DNA from: Treponema sp.
GTDB lineage: Bacteria; Spirochaetota; Spirochaetia; Treponematales; Treponemataceae
NCBI GenBank assembly: GCA_002749205.1
Contig: PDOP01000043.1
Span: forward strand, 1 to 64,000
Reading direction: 5' to 3'
Length of the DNA: 64,000 nucleotides
Below the pieces are notes generated by a model. It searched no databases, was not told the DNA's origin, and saw only the letters and a list, made by a program, of their open reading frames with translations. The position numbers were made by a program, and so were the translations under genes. Positions 28,174 to 37,112 of this stretch are shown here, in pieces (the first letter of the stretch is position 1; the number at the start of each line of letters is the position of its first letter).

Positions 28174-29210
28174 TACTTACTTTCCTTTCCTTGTGTCAAC
28201 GCATAGAGTATAATACCATTTTGTACTATCATTCTGATTACTTCCGATAAGTTGCCTTCTGTTATAAAACTCTGTGCTACAGGTAAAGCAATTGTCAACA
28301 TACCTTGGAATAAAATAGTTCCGAGAATGGCATGTGAAATATTTGCTTTTCGTGCATCTGCACCGCCTATAAGAACTGCGGCAACAGCAGGAAAAGCCAT
28401 CATCAAAGGTGCTTGATACAACTGAGCATATCCAAATGATTGGGAATATACAATTATACCTATAGCCGCAAATACTGTTGACAGTACTGTTCCAAGAATT
28501 CTATATTTATCAACATTCAAACCGGACGACTTTGCAAACAGAGGATTTTCTCCGACTGTCCTCATAGCATATCCGAATTTTGTTCTGGAAAAACCATAAT
28601 ACAACAAACATATAAACACTACAAACAATATAAGCCCTGTAGGTATGGTTACACCACCAATATTAAATGCAGCAAAGTCATTAAGAACCTGCCCTATTGA
28701 AGACTCAACCGACACAACATTTCTTAACCCTCTACCCATAGGCCAACGCATTGCATTGGATGCAAAAGGATACACAATCCATATAATCGAAAACAGGGAG
28801 ACAATTGAAAATCCGACATAAGTCGAAACCAGCATTTCCGAGCCTTTGATTTTATTCAAAAGTAGTCCATAAAGAATTCCGAAGGCAATAGCCAACGGAA
28901 CAGCTATTACTAAAGCTACCATAAGTCCATAAAAACCGGCTACTTGAAGCTCTACCGTATAAAGTGTTCCAAACAGCCCCGCAATTATACCAATGGGTAT
29001 ACCAAAATTTAATCCCGTACCGCATCTAATACTAGGTACCATTGCCAAAACCAACAACATATTCATACCAATTCTGACAATAGAATCAGAAACCAATGAA
29101 TTGATCGGCAGTTTATTTGTAATCGCCAGAACCCAAAGCAGAATAAAAAATGCAGTGATAATTATTCGAGGCAACCCGACTTTTTTTACAAATTCATTAA
29201 CATTTGTCAT
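28173..29210 (-). CDS. ABC importer permease (first permease of DUF3798 system)
   Basis: 345 residues with about nine membrane segments; the family motif AAVLIGGADARKANISHAILG near residue 280 parallels the partner permease. It overlaps the ATPase stop by ATGA and the next permease start by TAATG. The two permeases would form the transmembrane heterodimer of the importer. Confidence 0.88.
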   Translation of the reverse strand: MTNVNEFVKKVGLPRIIITAFFILLWVLAITNKLPINSLVSDSIVRIGMNMLLVLAMVPSIRCGTGLNFGIPIGIIAGLFGTLYTVELQVAGFYGLMVALVIAVPLAIAFGILYGLLLNKIKGSEMLVSTYVGFSIVSLFSIIWIVYPFASNAMRWPMGRGLRNVVSVESSIGQVLNDFAAFNIGGVTIPTGLILFVVFICLLYYGFSRTKFGYAMRTVGENPLFAKSSGLNVDKYRILGTVLSTVFAAIGIIVYSQSFGYAQLYQAPLMMAFPAVAAVLIGGADARKANISHAILGTILFQGMLTIALPVAQSFITEGNLSEVIRMIVQNGIILYALTQGKESK

Positions 29211-30802
29211 TTGTTCCCCTTCTTCTTATTTTTCTTGTAATCTCCGGACATCATAAGCCCAAAGTCAACATCAGGTGCATCAGGTTTTAAGATACCTTCC
29301 AATTTGCCTTCAGTTATAATTGCAATTCTGTCACAAACAGACCTCAACTCCGCAAGCTCACTTGAAGTTACAATAACAGTAGTGTTATTTTCATTAGCAA
29401 GCTTAACCAAATAATCAAGAACGAGTTTTTTCGCCCCTATATCAATACCTCTTGTAGGCTCGGATACAAACAATAATTTTGGTTTCAATGTTAAAGCTCT
29501 CGCCAAACAAACCTTTTGTTGATTGCCGCCACTTAACCTTCGGGTATGCTGTGTAGGCCCCGTGCATCTTATATCCAATTGTTTTATCATATCGTTGGCA
29601 TGCTTTCTTATAGCGGCACCATTAGCCCAAATACCGCGTAAAAACCCGTTTTTTATTTGCATACTAGTAAGGACAATATTATTCTCAATTGAATCATTAA
29701 GCAAAAGTCCTACACCCTTTCTGTCTTCAGAGACATAAGCTACGCCCCGTTTTAGCGTATCTTTTGTATCGCCGAGTTTTAAAGGCTCACCTTCAAAAAT
29801 AACATTACCCTTTGCAGGATAAAGTCCTAAAATACCGTTTGCTACACCTATTTTTCCGTGTCCTGCAAGTCCTGCAAAACCGAAGATTTCACCTTTTTTA
29901 ATTTCAATGTCTATACCCTTAACCTCTTCACCGGGCATATCAACATAGAAATTTTCAATCTTCAAGACATCTTCCGCATTTGCAAATTTATCTTCCTGCC
30001 CCATGTCTTTATTTTGTATTGATATTTCTCTGCCAACCATCAATGCGGCAATATCTTCAACTGTTACATCAGATGTTTTCAATGTATCAACATGCTCGCC
30101 ATCTCGTATTACAGTCAGGTTATCCGTTACCGATACAACCTCATCAAGACGGTGTGTAATAAACAGAATACCGATTCCCGTACTCGAGAGTTTTTTCATA
30201 GTAGTTAACAAGTCAGCCGCTTCACTTTCAGTAAGTACAGCAGTAGGCTCATCAAAAACTAAGAGCTTTATACCTTTTTTATCTATTTCTCTGGCTATTT
30301 CCAAAAACTGCTTATGCCCTATCGGAAGTACTTTTATCAAAGTATCTTCATCAATATTCAATCCGACATTTTCAATAGCGGCTTTGGCTTCTTCGCCCAT
30401 TATTTTCTTATCCAAAAATTCAAAATCTGGGTTTTTAAATATCTTACCAAGGAAGTTAGGTCTTGTTTTTTCACGATTAAGCTTAATGTTTTCGGTTGCG
30501 GAAAAATCCTTTATCAGCATTAACTCCTGATGAACCATACCGACACCCAAGTTCATAACATCAGTTGCACCCTTTTGATGAACTTGCTTTCCGTCAATAT
30601 AAACCTCTCCCTCAAATCCACCTGTATCATGAATTACTCGCATTCCGAACAAGATGTTCATCAATGTTGATTTTCCGGCACCGTTTTCGCCGACTATTGC
30701 GTGTATTTCACCGGGCTTTATTTTTAAATCAACACCCTTTAAAACTTGATTACCGTAATAATCTTTTTTAATATTTTTCATTTCAAGAACATATTCACTC
30801 AC
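29207..30802 (-). CDS. ABC importer ATPase with two nucleotide-binding domains
   Basis: 531 residues. The N-terminal domain is complete: Walker A GENGAGKST (near 39), Walker B LLVFDEPTA. The C-terminal domain has a degenerate P-loop (GLAGHGKIGVANG) but keeps the signature LSGGNQQKV and Walker B-like LLFVSEPTRGID. This is the usual layout in sugar/nucleoside (RbsA/YufO-like) importers. Starts with GTG after AGGTGG. An 81-bp gap holding a hairpin separates it from the lipoprotein gene. Confidence 0.92.
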   Translation of the reverse strand: MSEYVLEMKNIKKDYYGNQVLKGVDLKIKPGEIHAIVGENGAGKSTLMNILFGMRVIHDTGGFEGEVYIDGKQVHQKGATDVMNLGVGMVHQELMLIKDFSATENIKLNREKTRPNFLGKIFKNPDFEFLDKKIMGEEAKAAIENVGLNIDEDTLIKVLPIGHKQFLEIAREIDKKGIKLLVFDEPTAVLTESEAADLLTTMKKLSSTGIGILFITHRLDEVVSVTDNLTVIRDGEHVDTLKTSDVTVEDIAALMVGREISIQNKDMGQEDKFANAEDVLKIENFYVDMPGEEVKGIDIEIKKGEIFGFAGLAGHGKIGVANGILGLYPAKGNVIFEGEPLKLGDTKDTLKRGVAYVSEDRKGVGLLLNDSIENNIVLTSMQIKNGFLRGIWANGAAIRKHANDMIKQLDIRCTGPTQHTRRLSGGNQQKVCLARALTLKPKLLFVSEPTRGIDIGAKKLVLDYLVKLANENNTTVIVTSSELAELRSVCDRIAIITEGKLEGILKPDAPDVDFGLMMSGDYKKNKKKGNK

Positions 30803-30824
30803 AATTATACCACCTACAATAATA

Positions 30825-30853
30825 CGAGGCTATCTAAAAAAAAGATAACCTCG
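30825..30853 (-). other. Intra-operon mRNA hairpin
   Basis: CGAGG.TATCT and AGATA.CCTCG arms around an A/T loop, between the binding-protein gene and the ATPase gene. No T-run follows on the minus strand, so it is likelier an mRNA 3'-stabiliser that raises binding-protein expression than a terminator. Confidence 0.5.
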
Positions 30854-30883
30854 CTGTTTTATACTTTGTTCTTTTTACTAAAT

Positions 30884-32044
30884 TTAGAAATTAACATAAT
30901 CGATTAACACGAAGATGTAGTTTTTGTATAACTTGCCATTGTCATTTAATGGTTCATACTCAACTTTAACACCTGCATATTCATCGAAGTATTTCTTAAT
31001 ATTACCCATATCAAATTTTTCCGTAAAATCGCCTTGGATATAACCCTTACAATATTCAGCACCTGCTTCAATGAACATCATGGCAACAGGAATAGCCCAT
31101 GTAGACATTCTGCCTGTCATATCACCTGCGGCTGTTACTTTTCTGATTTCATCAACCAAGAAAGGAATATCACCTTGCTTTGTTTCAGGGATTTTAATAT
31201 TAAGAGCAGAAGGGAAACCGTGATATGGTGATGGACAACATGGCTGTGGATAAATTGCTTTTCCTTCAAATACAGCCTTGATTAGAGGTACTTGAAGACC
31301 ACAGTTAGTTGAGAAAAACGCTGTGTCTTTTCCGTATTTTTCAATCAACCTTGGAGTATCTTCCAGAATAAACTGCTGTGCGGCTGAAAGACCTGCATCA
31401 CTTGTTGGGTCTAAAGCTGTAGCGTCAACAAATTGAATACCGTTCTTTTCACAGTTTTCTCTGAACAAATCTCTTCTTGCCGCCAATAAAGCGTATGACA
31501 TGTGTCGTGGGAATGTATAATGAACAAAAGTTTTTGCTCCCATTTTTTTTGCCTGCTCTATTACAGTATGTCCCATTGCCAATTCGTTAGCCGCAAATAC
31601 TATATCAGCTCTTGCGGCAATACTACCGGGATCTTCACCGGGTGTTCCTACCAAAATTAACAAATCAGGATTAATTTCTCTGGCTTTATCAATTGCGGCA
31701 GATGTTCCGGGAACACCTTGGCAGATAATCAAAGCACCAACATCAGGGTCTGCGGCCATTGACGCAAGGTTAGCAACAGTTGTTTCCTGCTCATCTTGAA
31801 ACTTATCAGGATAAGTCATCAGAATAACATGCTCATCACCGTACTTTTTCAATACATTCTGTGCGGCACGATACTCTTCTTCGTTCTGAGCAACAGTACC
31901 GGTCATAATACCGATCTTCCATGGTTTTTCCATACTTGAACCACTTGATGCAGAAGTTGAACCTGAATCCGTAGCATTGTCTTTGTTACAAGCAACGAAC
32001 ATAAAAGAAACCAGTACCAATAAGGTCATAATCTTTTTAAACAT
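30884..32044 (-). CDS. DUF3798-family substrate-binding lipoprotein
   Basis: 386 residues. Signal peptide with lipobox (MFVAC, Cys near residue 19), Ser-rich linker, then the DUF3798 type-1 periplasmic-binding-like fold (KIGIMTGTVAQNEEEYRAAQ; ALIICQGVPGTSAAIDKAREI; YTFPRHMSYALLAARRDL). It is first in the operon with a two-NBD ATPase and two permeases, so it is the receptor of an importer. Ligand unknown; the permease type hints at a sugar or nucleoside. GAGGAGG precedes the ATG. Confidence 0.88.
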   Translation of the reverse strand: MFKKIMTLLVLVSFMFVACNKDNATDSGSTSASSGSSMEKPWKIGIMTGTVAQNEEEYRAAQNVLKKYGDEHVILMTYPDKFQDEQETTVANLASMAADPDVGALIICQGVPGTSAAIDKAREINPDLLILVGTPGEDPGSIAARADIVFAANELAMGHTVIEQAKKMGAKTFVHYTFPRHMSYALLAARRDLFRENCEKNGIQFVDATALDPTSDAGLSAAQQFILEDTPRLIEKYGKDTAFFSTNCGLQVPLIKAVFEGKAIYPQPCCPSPYHGFPSALNIKIPETKQGDIPFLVDEIRKVTAAGDMTGRMSTWAIPVAMMFIEAGAEYCKGYIQGDFTEKFDMGNIKKYFDEYAGVKVEYEPLNDNGKLYKNYIFVLIDYVNF

Positions 32045-32072
32045 TTTTGCCTCCTCATAGTTTAAAAATGTA

Positions 32073-32120
32073 TCACTACAACAAAGATTATATCATACAA
32101 ATCTCAAAATTTCACTACAA
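32073..32120 (-). promoter_or_regulatory. Promoter of the DUF3798 operon with flanking direct repeats
   Basis: TATAAT (32092-32087, minus). The 9-mer TTGTAGTGA occurs twice on the minus strand (32120-32112 and 32081-32073), 39 bp apart, covering about -40 and +1. No good -35 is seen. This is a candidate operator pair. Confidence 0.45.
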
Positions 32121-32191
32121 TAATCAAAAATAACACAAAAAAACTTAAATTTTAGAAGAAATTTTCTATTTTTTATGCAATTTATCAAATT

Positions 32192-32380
32192 TTGTGCAAC
32201 GCTTCGCTTTTGCCTTCCAACCCCACGAAGTGCTTGTATCTTTTTGACTTTACTTTTGCATTATAAGCAAGTTTTTCCATTTCCATTTCAAACCTTGCAG
32301 ATAGCTTTTATAAGCGTCAAAAAGGATACCGCACTTCTTAAAATCAGCCTATAATTAACACTTTTTCCGCCGGTTTTCTG
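32192..32380 (+). repeat. Family-1 compound-hairpin repeat, copy C6
   Basis: Arm 1 GAAGTGC (32227-32233)/GCACTTC (32331-32337); arm 2 CTTTTTGAC (32240-32248)/GTCAAAAAG (32316-32324); loops TTGTAT / GATACC. 5' GCAACGCTTCGCTTTTGC, 3' TAAAATCAG and CGCCGGTTTTCTG. Followed 45 bp later by inverted copy C7. Confidence 0.85.
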
Positions 32381-32424
32381 ATTGAAAACAGGTTTTCTTA
32401 AAAAAACAAACCGTAGCCGGAACG

Positions 32425-32660
32425 TGAAGAAAAAAAAGAATACCACAGTGCAATGCAGTACGCTAATCGCGTGCGTGGAGCGGCGAAGTCTACATTTTTT
32501 GTCGATTAAAAAAAACAAAAAAGGTGGTCTGAGAAAAGAGCGAAGAACACCGATTAATATATTAACCAAAGACAAAAAAGTTATGCGAGCCGCTCGGGTT
32601 GTCCGCGTGAAATCTTGAAATTGACTTTTAGACAATTTCAAGATTTCACAAGCGATAAAT
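32425..32660 (-). repeat. Family-1 compound-hairpin repeat, copy C7
   Basis: Minus orientation. Arm 1 GAGCGGC (32478-32484)/GCCGCTC (32589-32595); arm 2 TTTTTTGTC (32495-32503)/GACAAAAAA (32571-32579); type-B loops, CCACGCACGC flank. 5' hairpin TGAAATCTTGAAATTG and complement. The C6-C7 pair fills the DUF3798-oppB gap of about 690 bp. Confidence 0.85.
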
Positions 32661-32736
32661 ATTTTATCCACTTCACTTTTTATTGAATTTATGTTAAGCT
32701 GTATGAAGTTTTTAAGACAAGGATGAATCTTCCGTT

Positions 32737-33678
32737 ATGTTGAAATTTATTTTGAAGCGGCTTTTGTACGGGTTTTTTGCGATGTTCACGGTTGCAAGTA
32801 TTACTTTTTTTTTAATGCGCATTATTCCCGGAAATCCGATTGAAACGATTGCGGAGGATTTACCTGAAAGCAGGCGTGCCGAGTTGTATCAGCAGTACGG
32901 ATATAATCAACCTCTTGTTACACAATATGCAATGTTTCTAAAAAATATATTCACAAAAGGCGATTTTGGCACCTCGCTTTATTATCGCGGCAGAAAGGTT
33001 ACCGATGTGATTTTGACACATGCGCCCGTTTCCGCAAAATTGGGTTTGCAGGCATTGCTGTTCGGAGTTACAACCGGTATTGTATTCGGTATTATCGCAG
33101 CGGCAAATAAGGGGCGAAAGTTGGATTACGCCGTGATTTTAATTGCAATTATAGGTATTTCCGTACCGAGTTTTGTAATGGGACAATTGTTGCAGTATTA
33201 CTTTGGCATTAAGTATAACATTTTGCCGATAACCGGTTGGGGCAGTTTTAAATATACGGTACTGCCGTCTTTGGCATTGGCGATAGGGCCTATTGCAAAG
33301 TATTCCCGCTATATGCGCTCAAGCTATTTGGATATTATAAATCAGGACTATATTTTAACGGCACGGGCAAAGGGGGCAAAAAAGAGCAGAATAATACGGA
33401 GCCACATTTTACGAAACGCTTCCCTTCCGATTATCACGATGCTTGGACCTCAAATTGCTTTTGCGTTTACAGGGACATTCATTATAGAAAGTATATTTTC
33501 CGTGCCGGGTTTGGGCTCGTATTTTGTAAGCTCAATTTCAGAGCGAGATTATACAATGGTAATGGGACAAACAGTGTTTATCGCTTTTTTGTATATTACT
33601 TCGTTGATTATTGTGGATATTGTTTATGCCTTGGTCGACCCAAGAATTAAAGCGGGTATAACCGGTAAGACTAGGTAG
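32737..33678 (+). CDS. oppB: Oligopeptide ABC transporter permease OppB-type
   Basis: 313 residues, six membrane segments; N-terminus LKRLLYGFFAMFTVASITFFLMRIIPGNP is typical of DppB/OppB, and the EAA loop near residue 205 reads YILTARAKGAKKSRIIRSHILRNA. With OppC it forms the inner-membrane channel. First gene of the opp cluster; no OppA binding protein lies in the window. 28 bp separate it from oppC. Confidence 0.92.
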   Translation: MLKFILKRLLYGFFAMFTVASITFFLMRIIPGNPIETIAEDLPESRRAELYQQYGYNQPLVTQYAMFLKNIFTKGDFGTSLYYRGRKVTDVILTHAPVSAKLGLQALLFGVTTGIVFGIIAAANKGRKLDYAVILIAIIGISVPSFVMGQLLQYYFGIKYNILPITGWGSFKYTVLPSLALAIGPIAKYSRYMRSSYLDIINQDYILTARAKGAKKSRIIRSHILRNASLPIITMLGPQIAFAFTGTFIIESIFSVPGLGSYFVSSISERDYTMVMGQTVFIAFLYITSLIIVDIVYALVDPRIKAGITGKTR

Positions 33679-33706
33679 AAAAAATAATATAAATAGGACA
33701 AATACG

Positions 33707-34678
33707 ATGGAAACAAAAACCATGCACAATGTAAAAGAAACAAAATCCTGCCTTGACTTTCTTGAATTGACAGAAGAGGATTTTCAGCCGGTTAAATACA
33801 ACAAAAGCAACCTGCAAGTTACGATAGCAGGCATAGGCTTTTGGGAAGATGTTGGACGCAGATTAAAAAAAAGTAAGCGTGCTTGGTTTTCTGTTATTGT
33901 GCTGTCAGTTGTTTTGCTTATCTGTTTAATCGGCCCGATTATTAAAGGAAGCTCAGGTTCTCAAACAAATTTGCAATTAAAAAACATAAGCCCTTCTTTA
34001 CAATTTTGGTTTGGCACAGATGATTTAGGCAGAGATTTATTTACACGGGTTTGCTTAGGCGGAAGGGTTTCACTTTTAATTGCGATACTCGGTGCTGTTA
34101 TCGATATGACAATAGGCTTGATATACGGCGGTATTGCAGCCTATGCAGGCGGCCTTGTAGACAATATTATGATGCGTATTGTGGAAATACTTTCGAGCAT
34201 ACCGTATTTAATTGTTGCTGTTTTGATTTCTTTAATTTTCGGTAAAGGTATTTTTTCAATTATAATTGCCATGACTATTACCGGTTGGTGTTTTACGGCA
34301 AGACTTGTTCGCGGGCAAATCCTTCAAATAAAAAATCAGGATTTCGTTTTGGCGGCGAAAGCACTCGGCACAAAACCTTTAAAGATTATTTTAAAACATT
34401 TAATACCCAACACAGTCAGCATTATGATTATTGCTTTAACTTTCGATATTCCCTCTTTTATTTTCGGCGAAGCTTTTTTATCCTATATTGGCTTGGGTAT
34501 TCAACCGCCTCATACAAGCTGGGGTGTACTTGCCGCAAATGCACAAGGAGCAATGTTGTTTTATCCGTATCAACTATTTTTTCCGGCATTATTTATCAGC
34601 TTAACTATTCTGTCTTTGCACATTATAGGTGATGCCCTTCGTGATGCCATGGATCCGCATTTAAGGAAAAATAAATAA
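33707..34678 (+). CDS. oppC: Oligopeptide ABC transporter permease OppC-type
   Basis: 323 residues. A cytoplasmic N-terminal tail of about 60 residues precedes six membrane segments. OppC features: FWFGTDDLGRDLFTRVCLGGRVSL, the EAA loop FVLAAKALGTKPLKIILKHLIPN, and the C-terminal LHIIGDALRDAMDPHLRK. Its stop overlaps the oppD start (TAATG). Confidence 0.93.
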   Translation: METKTMHNVKETKSCLDFLELTEEDFQPVKYNKSNLQVTIAGIGFWEDVGRRLKKSKRAWFSVIVLSVVLLICLIGPIIKGSSGSQTNLQLKNISPSLQFWFGTDDLGRDLFTRVCLGGRVSLLIAILGAVIDMTIGLIYGGIAAYAGGLVDNIMMRIVEILSSIPYLIVAVLISLIFGKGIFSIIIAMTITGWCFTARLVRGQILQIKNQDFVLAAKALGTKPLKIILKHLIPNTVSIMIIALTFDIPSFIFGEAFLSYIGLGIQPPHTSWGVLAANAQGAMLFYPYQLFFPALFISLTILSLHIIGDALRDAMDPHLRKNK

Positions 34679-35667
34679 TGCCTATTCTACAAATAAAAGA
34701 TTTAGCCGTAACATTTCAAACCTACGCCGGCACAATCTATGCCGTAAACGGAATTTCATTCGATGTGCATAAAGACGAAACACTGGTCATAGTTGGAGAA
34801 TCGGGCTGTGGAAAAACAGTTACTGCACAATCTATAATGAGATTACTTCCCGGAAAAAAAACAGCAGTCAGTAAAAATTCACAAATCATTTTTGAAAATA
34901 AAAATATTTTAGATTTCAGCGAAAACGAAATGGAAGAAATACGGGGCAATGAAATTTCAATGATATTCCAAGACCCTCTAAGCTATTTAAATCCGACTAT
35001 GCAAATCGGCAAGCAAATTATGGAAAGCATTTTAATTCATCAAAATGTAAGCAAAGATGAGGCAAAAAAAAGAGCGCTCCGACTTTTAGAGCTTGCACAA
35101 ATTTCAAGCCCGCAAAAAAGACTAAAACAGTATCCACATGAATTTTCAGGCGGTATGAGGCAGCGAGTAATGATTGCAATAGCCTTGGCTTGTAATCCGA
35201 AAATACTAATTGCCGATGAGCCTACAACCGCTTTAGATGTAACAATTCAAGCAGAAATACTTGAGTTAATTCAAAACCTCAAAACCGAAACAAACACGGC
35301 AGTTATTTTAATTACACACGACTTAGGCGTTGCCGCAGAAATTGGCGACAGAATTCAAGTTATGTATGCAGGCGAAATTGTAGAGCGCGGAAGTGCAAAA
35401 GACATTTTCAAAGCCCCCTCTCATCCATACACTCAAGCATTGTTGAATTCAGTACCCTCATTGACGCAATTAAAAAACAATGCACTTTACGCACCGGAAG
35501 GCTCGCATCCTGATATGTTAAAAAAGCCGACATCATGTCCCTTTGCTCCCCGATGCAATAGGTGCATGCAAATTTGCTTAAAGCACGCCCCCCTTGAGTT
35601 TAATGTTGGCGGAGAGCATTCGGTTGCATGCTGGCTAATGTATAAACGCGGACAAGATATCCACTAA
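34678..35667 (+). CDS. oppD: Oligopeptide ABC transporter ATPase OppD-type
   Basis: 329 residues: Walker [11 protein letters not shown], signature [15 protein letters not shown], Walker [13 protein letters not shown], and the C-terminal Opp/Dpp extension with four cysteines ([10 protein letters not shown]...C) that in homologues binds a 4Fe-4S cluster. Overlaps oppC by one base. The next opp gene, oppF, is 1.4 kb away beyond an antisense gene. Confidence 0.94.
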   Translation: MPILQIKDLAVTFQTYAGTIYAVNGISFDVHKDETLVIVGESGCGKTVTAQSIMRLLPGKKTAVSKNSQIIFENKNILDFSENEMEEIRGNEISMIFQDPLSYLNPTMQIGKQIMESILIHQNVSKDEAKKRALRLLELAQISSPQKRLKQYPHEFSGGMRQRVMIAIALACNPKILIADEPTTALDVTIQAEILELIQNLKTETNTAVILITHDLGVAAEIGDRIQVMYAGEIVERGSAKDIFKAPSHPYTQALLNSVPSLTQLKNNALYAPEGSHPDMLKKPTSCPFAPRCNRCMQICLKHAPLEFNVGGEHSVACWLMYKRGQDIH

Positions 35668-35689
35668 TGCTTTAACACAATCAAAAAAA

Positions 35690-36997
35690 TTACCACCAAT
35701 CAAATTCTATTTCATCACTGAATTTTTTTACATGAATAAATTTCAGTTTACCTGTAAGGATGTCGTATATTCCAAGCCTTCGTTTGGTGCTATTATTGCC
35801 ATACATATCGAGTATGTAAAGCTTACCGTCTCGCTTTCCCAAAATTTTTTTTGGCCCGTAAAAGCCCGTAACCGTTTTAAGCAGCTTAAAATCGGGAAGC
35901 GAATACATTTGCATTTTAGACCAATTTGTAGATGACATGCCAAAAGATGATAAAAGGACATACGCTATATCTCCGTCAACTATAAAATCGCTTCTAACCA
36001 TATAGCCACCGCTTTCATTAGTAATGACAAACTTTTTTAAAACCCTGTTTATATCAAATTTGTCTATACAGTAAAAAATATGAATCGTATCAAAATTGGT
36101 CGTTGTTCTATTGTAGGTAAGAATATAGTTATTACCCACGGATATTTCTTTCATGTAAGAAGGGAAAGTTGCTCCCTGCATTTTTTCGCCGAATGATTCC
36201 CAAAAAACGGGCTGTTTTGTAAGAATTTTATTGTCGATGTAATAGAGCATATTTTCTTCAGTGTCAATACAAGCACTTGTAGTTTGATCATGAAGCTTCA
36301 TTTTTAATGAAGAACCATAGTCGGCAATATACATCCCCCCTGGAGGGGTACCATCATAAGAAAGATACAAAAGTCTACCGTATTTATCAAATAAAATTTC
36401 ACACATACTAGATTGTCTCCATATACCATCATTTTTAAAAACAAGACCGTCCTTTTTTTCGGGGTTTGCAACAGCAAAAAAAGTATGTTTACTAGGAGGT
36501 CCGGATAGATTTTCACCCGGCAATATTATATGCGGCTTTATATCTTCTACTGTAAGGGTAATCACGCTGTTTGTATACTGCTCAATTGTAACGGCCTTAG
36601 CCCTTGCGATATATGTGCAAACAGAGTTCATAAGCTTTAGCTCTATGTCAAAACCCTGCCCCGATTTTATTCCGCCGGGGACTGTTATCGAATCTTTCGA
36701 TATAACCAAATCTTCTTTTTTGTATGTTTTAACTTCGTTTGTGTATTGTCTAATTTTTAAAATTACGGCATTTGCATCCGTAAGGTTAGGAATTACTGCA
36801 TGCCCTTCGGTGATACTCCTTCCGGCGGAAAGGGTCAGGGTAAGGTCGTTCGGGTTTTCAAGCTCCAGTTTACAGCCGGAAAACAGCAATAAAAATAGAG
36901 TGAATATTAAAAGAAGGGAGAGAGGGTTTGTTTGTTTGTTTGTTTGTTTGTTTGTTTGTTTGTTTGTTTGTTTGTTTGTTTGTTTGGTCAATTTCAT
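35690..36997 (-). CDS. Phase-variable surface lipoprotein candidate with (TTTG)15 tract
   Basis: 435 residues from ATG 36997 (track start is a TTG at 37057; ATG 37027 is also in frame). After MKLT come five KQTN units encoded by 15 tandem tetranucleotides, then a hydrophobic core and lipobox LLFSGC. The mature part starts with an Ig/IPT-like region (SAGRSITEGHAVIPNL) and continues as a beta-propeller-like domain with WYIDN/YILT-type repeats. Loss or gain of one repeat unit would shift the frame before the signal core, so expression can switch. It is inserted antisense between oppD and oppF. Function unknown; surface exposure is inferred. Confidence 0.72.
   Translation of the reverse strand: MKLTKQTNKQTNKQTNKQTNKQTNPLSLLLIFTLFLLLFSGCKLELENPNDLTLTLSAGRSITEGHAVIPNLTDANAVILKIRQYTNEVKTYKKEDLVISKDSITVPGGIKSGQGFDIELKLMNSVCTYIARAKAVTIEQYTNSVITLTVEDIKPHIILPGENLSGPPSKHTFFAVANPEKKDGLVFKNDGIWRQSSMCEILFDKYGRLLYLSYDGTPPGGMYIADYGSSLKMKLHDQTTSACIDTEENMLYYIDNKILTKQPVFWESFGEKMQGATFPSYMKEISVGNNYILTYNRTTTNFDTIHIFYCIDKFDINRVLKKFVITNESGGYMVRSDFIVDGDIAYVLLSSFGMSSTNWSKMQMYSLPDFKLLKTVTGFYGPKKILGKRDGKLYILDMYGNNSTKRRLGIYDILTGKLKFIHVKKFSDEIEFDWW
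36927..36986. repeat. Tetranucleotide microsatellite (TTTG)15
   Basis: Sixty bases, fifteen exact units, in the coding start of the minus-strand lipoprotein gene. Fifteen units keep the frame open; units are 4 bp, so a slip of one or two units changes the frame. Confidence 0.97.
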
Positions 36998-37049
36998 ACT
37001 TTTTAGGGTGAAATTTTCATTGGTCATTGACACATTTTGCCAACCGTAA

Positions 37050-37078
37050 TTGACCAATAAAACAACTTATGCTATAAT
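37050..37078 (+). promoter_or_regulatory. Promoter of oppF
   Basis: TTGACC (37050-37055), 17-bp spacer, TATAAT (37073-37078), 34 bp before the oppF ATG. It gives oppF transcription independent of oppBCD. Confidence 0.7.
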
Positions 37079-37112
37079 TGCCGAATGCAAAACACAGGAC
37101 TTTTAAAAATCA

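Noticed and set aside
32288-32671. 127- and 78-residue ORFs in the DUF3798-oppB gap
   Set aside because: Entirely inside family-1 copies C6 and C7; no expression signals.
36927-36986. CRISPR-like array
   Set aside because: A 4-bp tandem repeat without spacers; it is a microsatellite.
36615-37049. Plus-strand 144-residue ORF with CLFV repeats
   Set aside because: Antisense reading of the TTTG tract in the lipoprotein gene.
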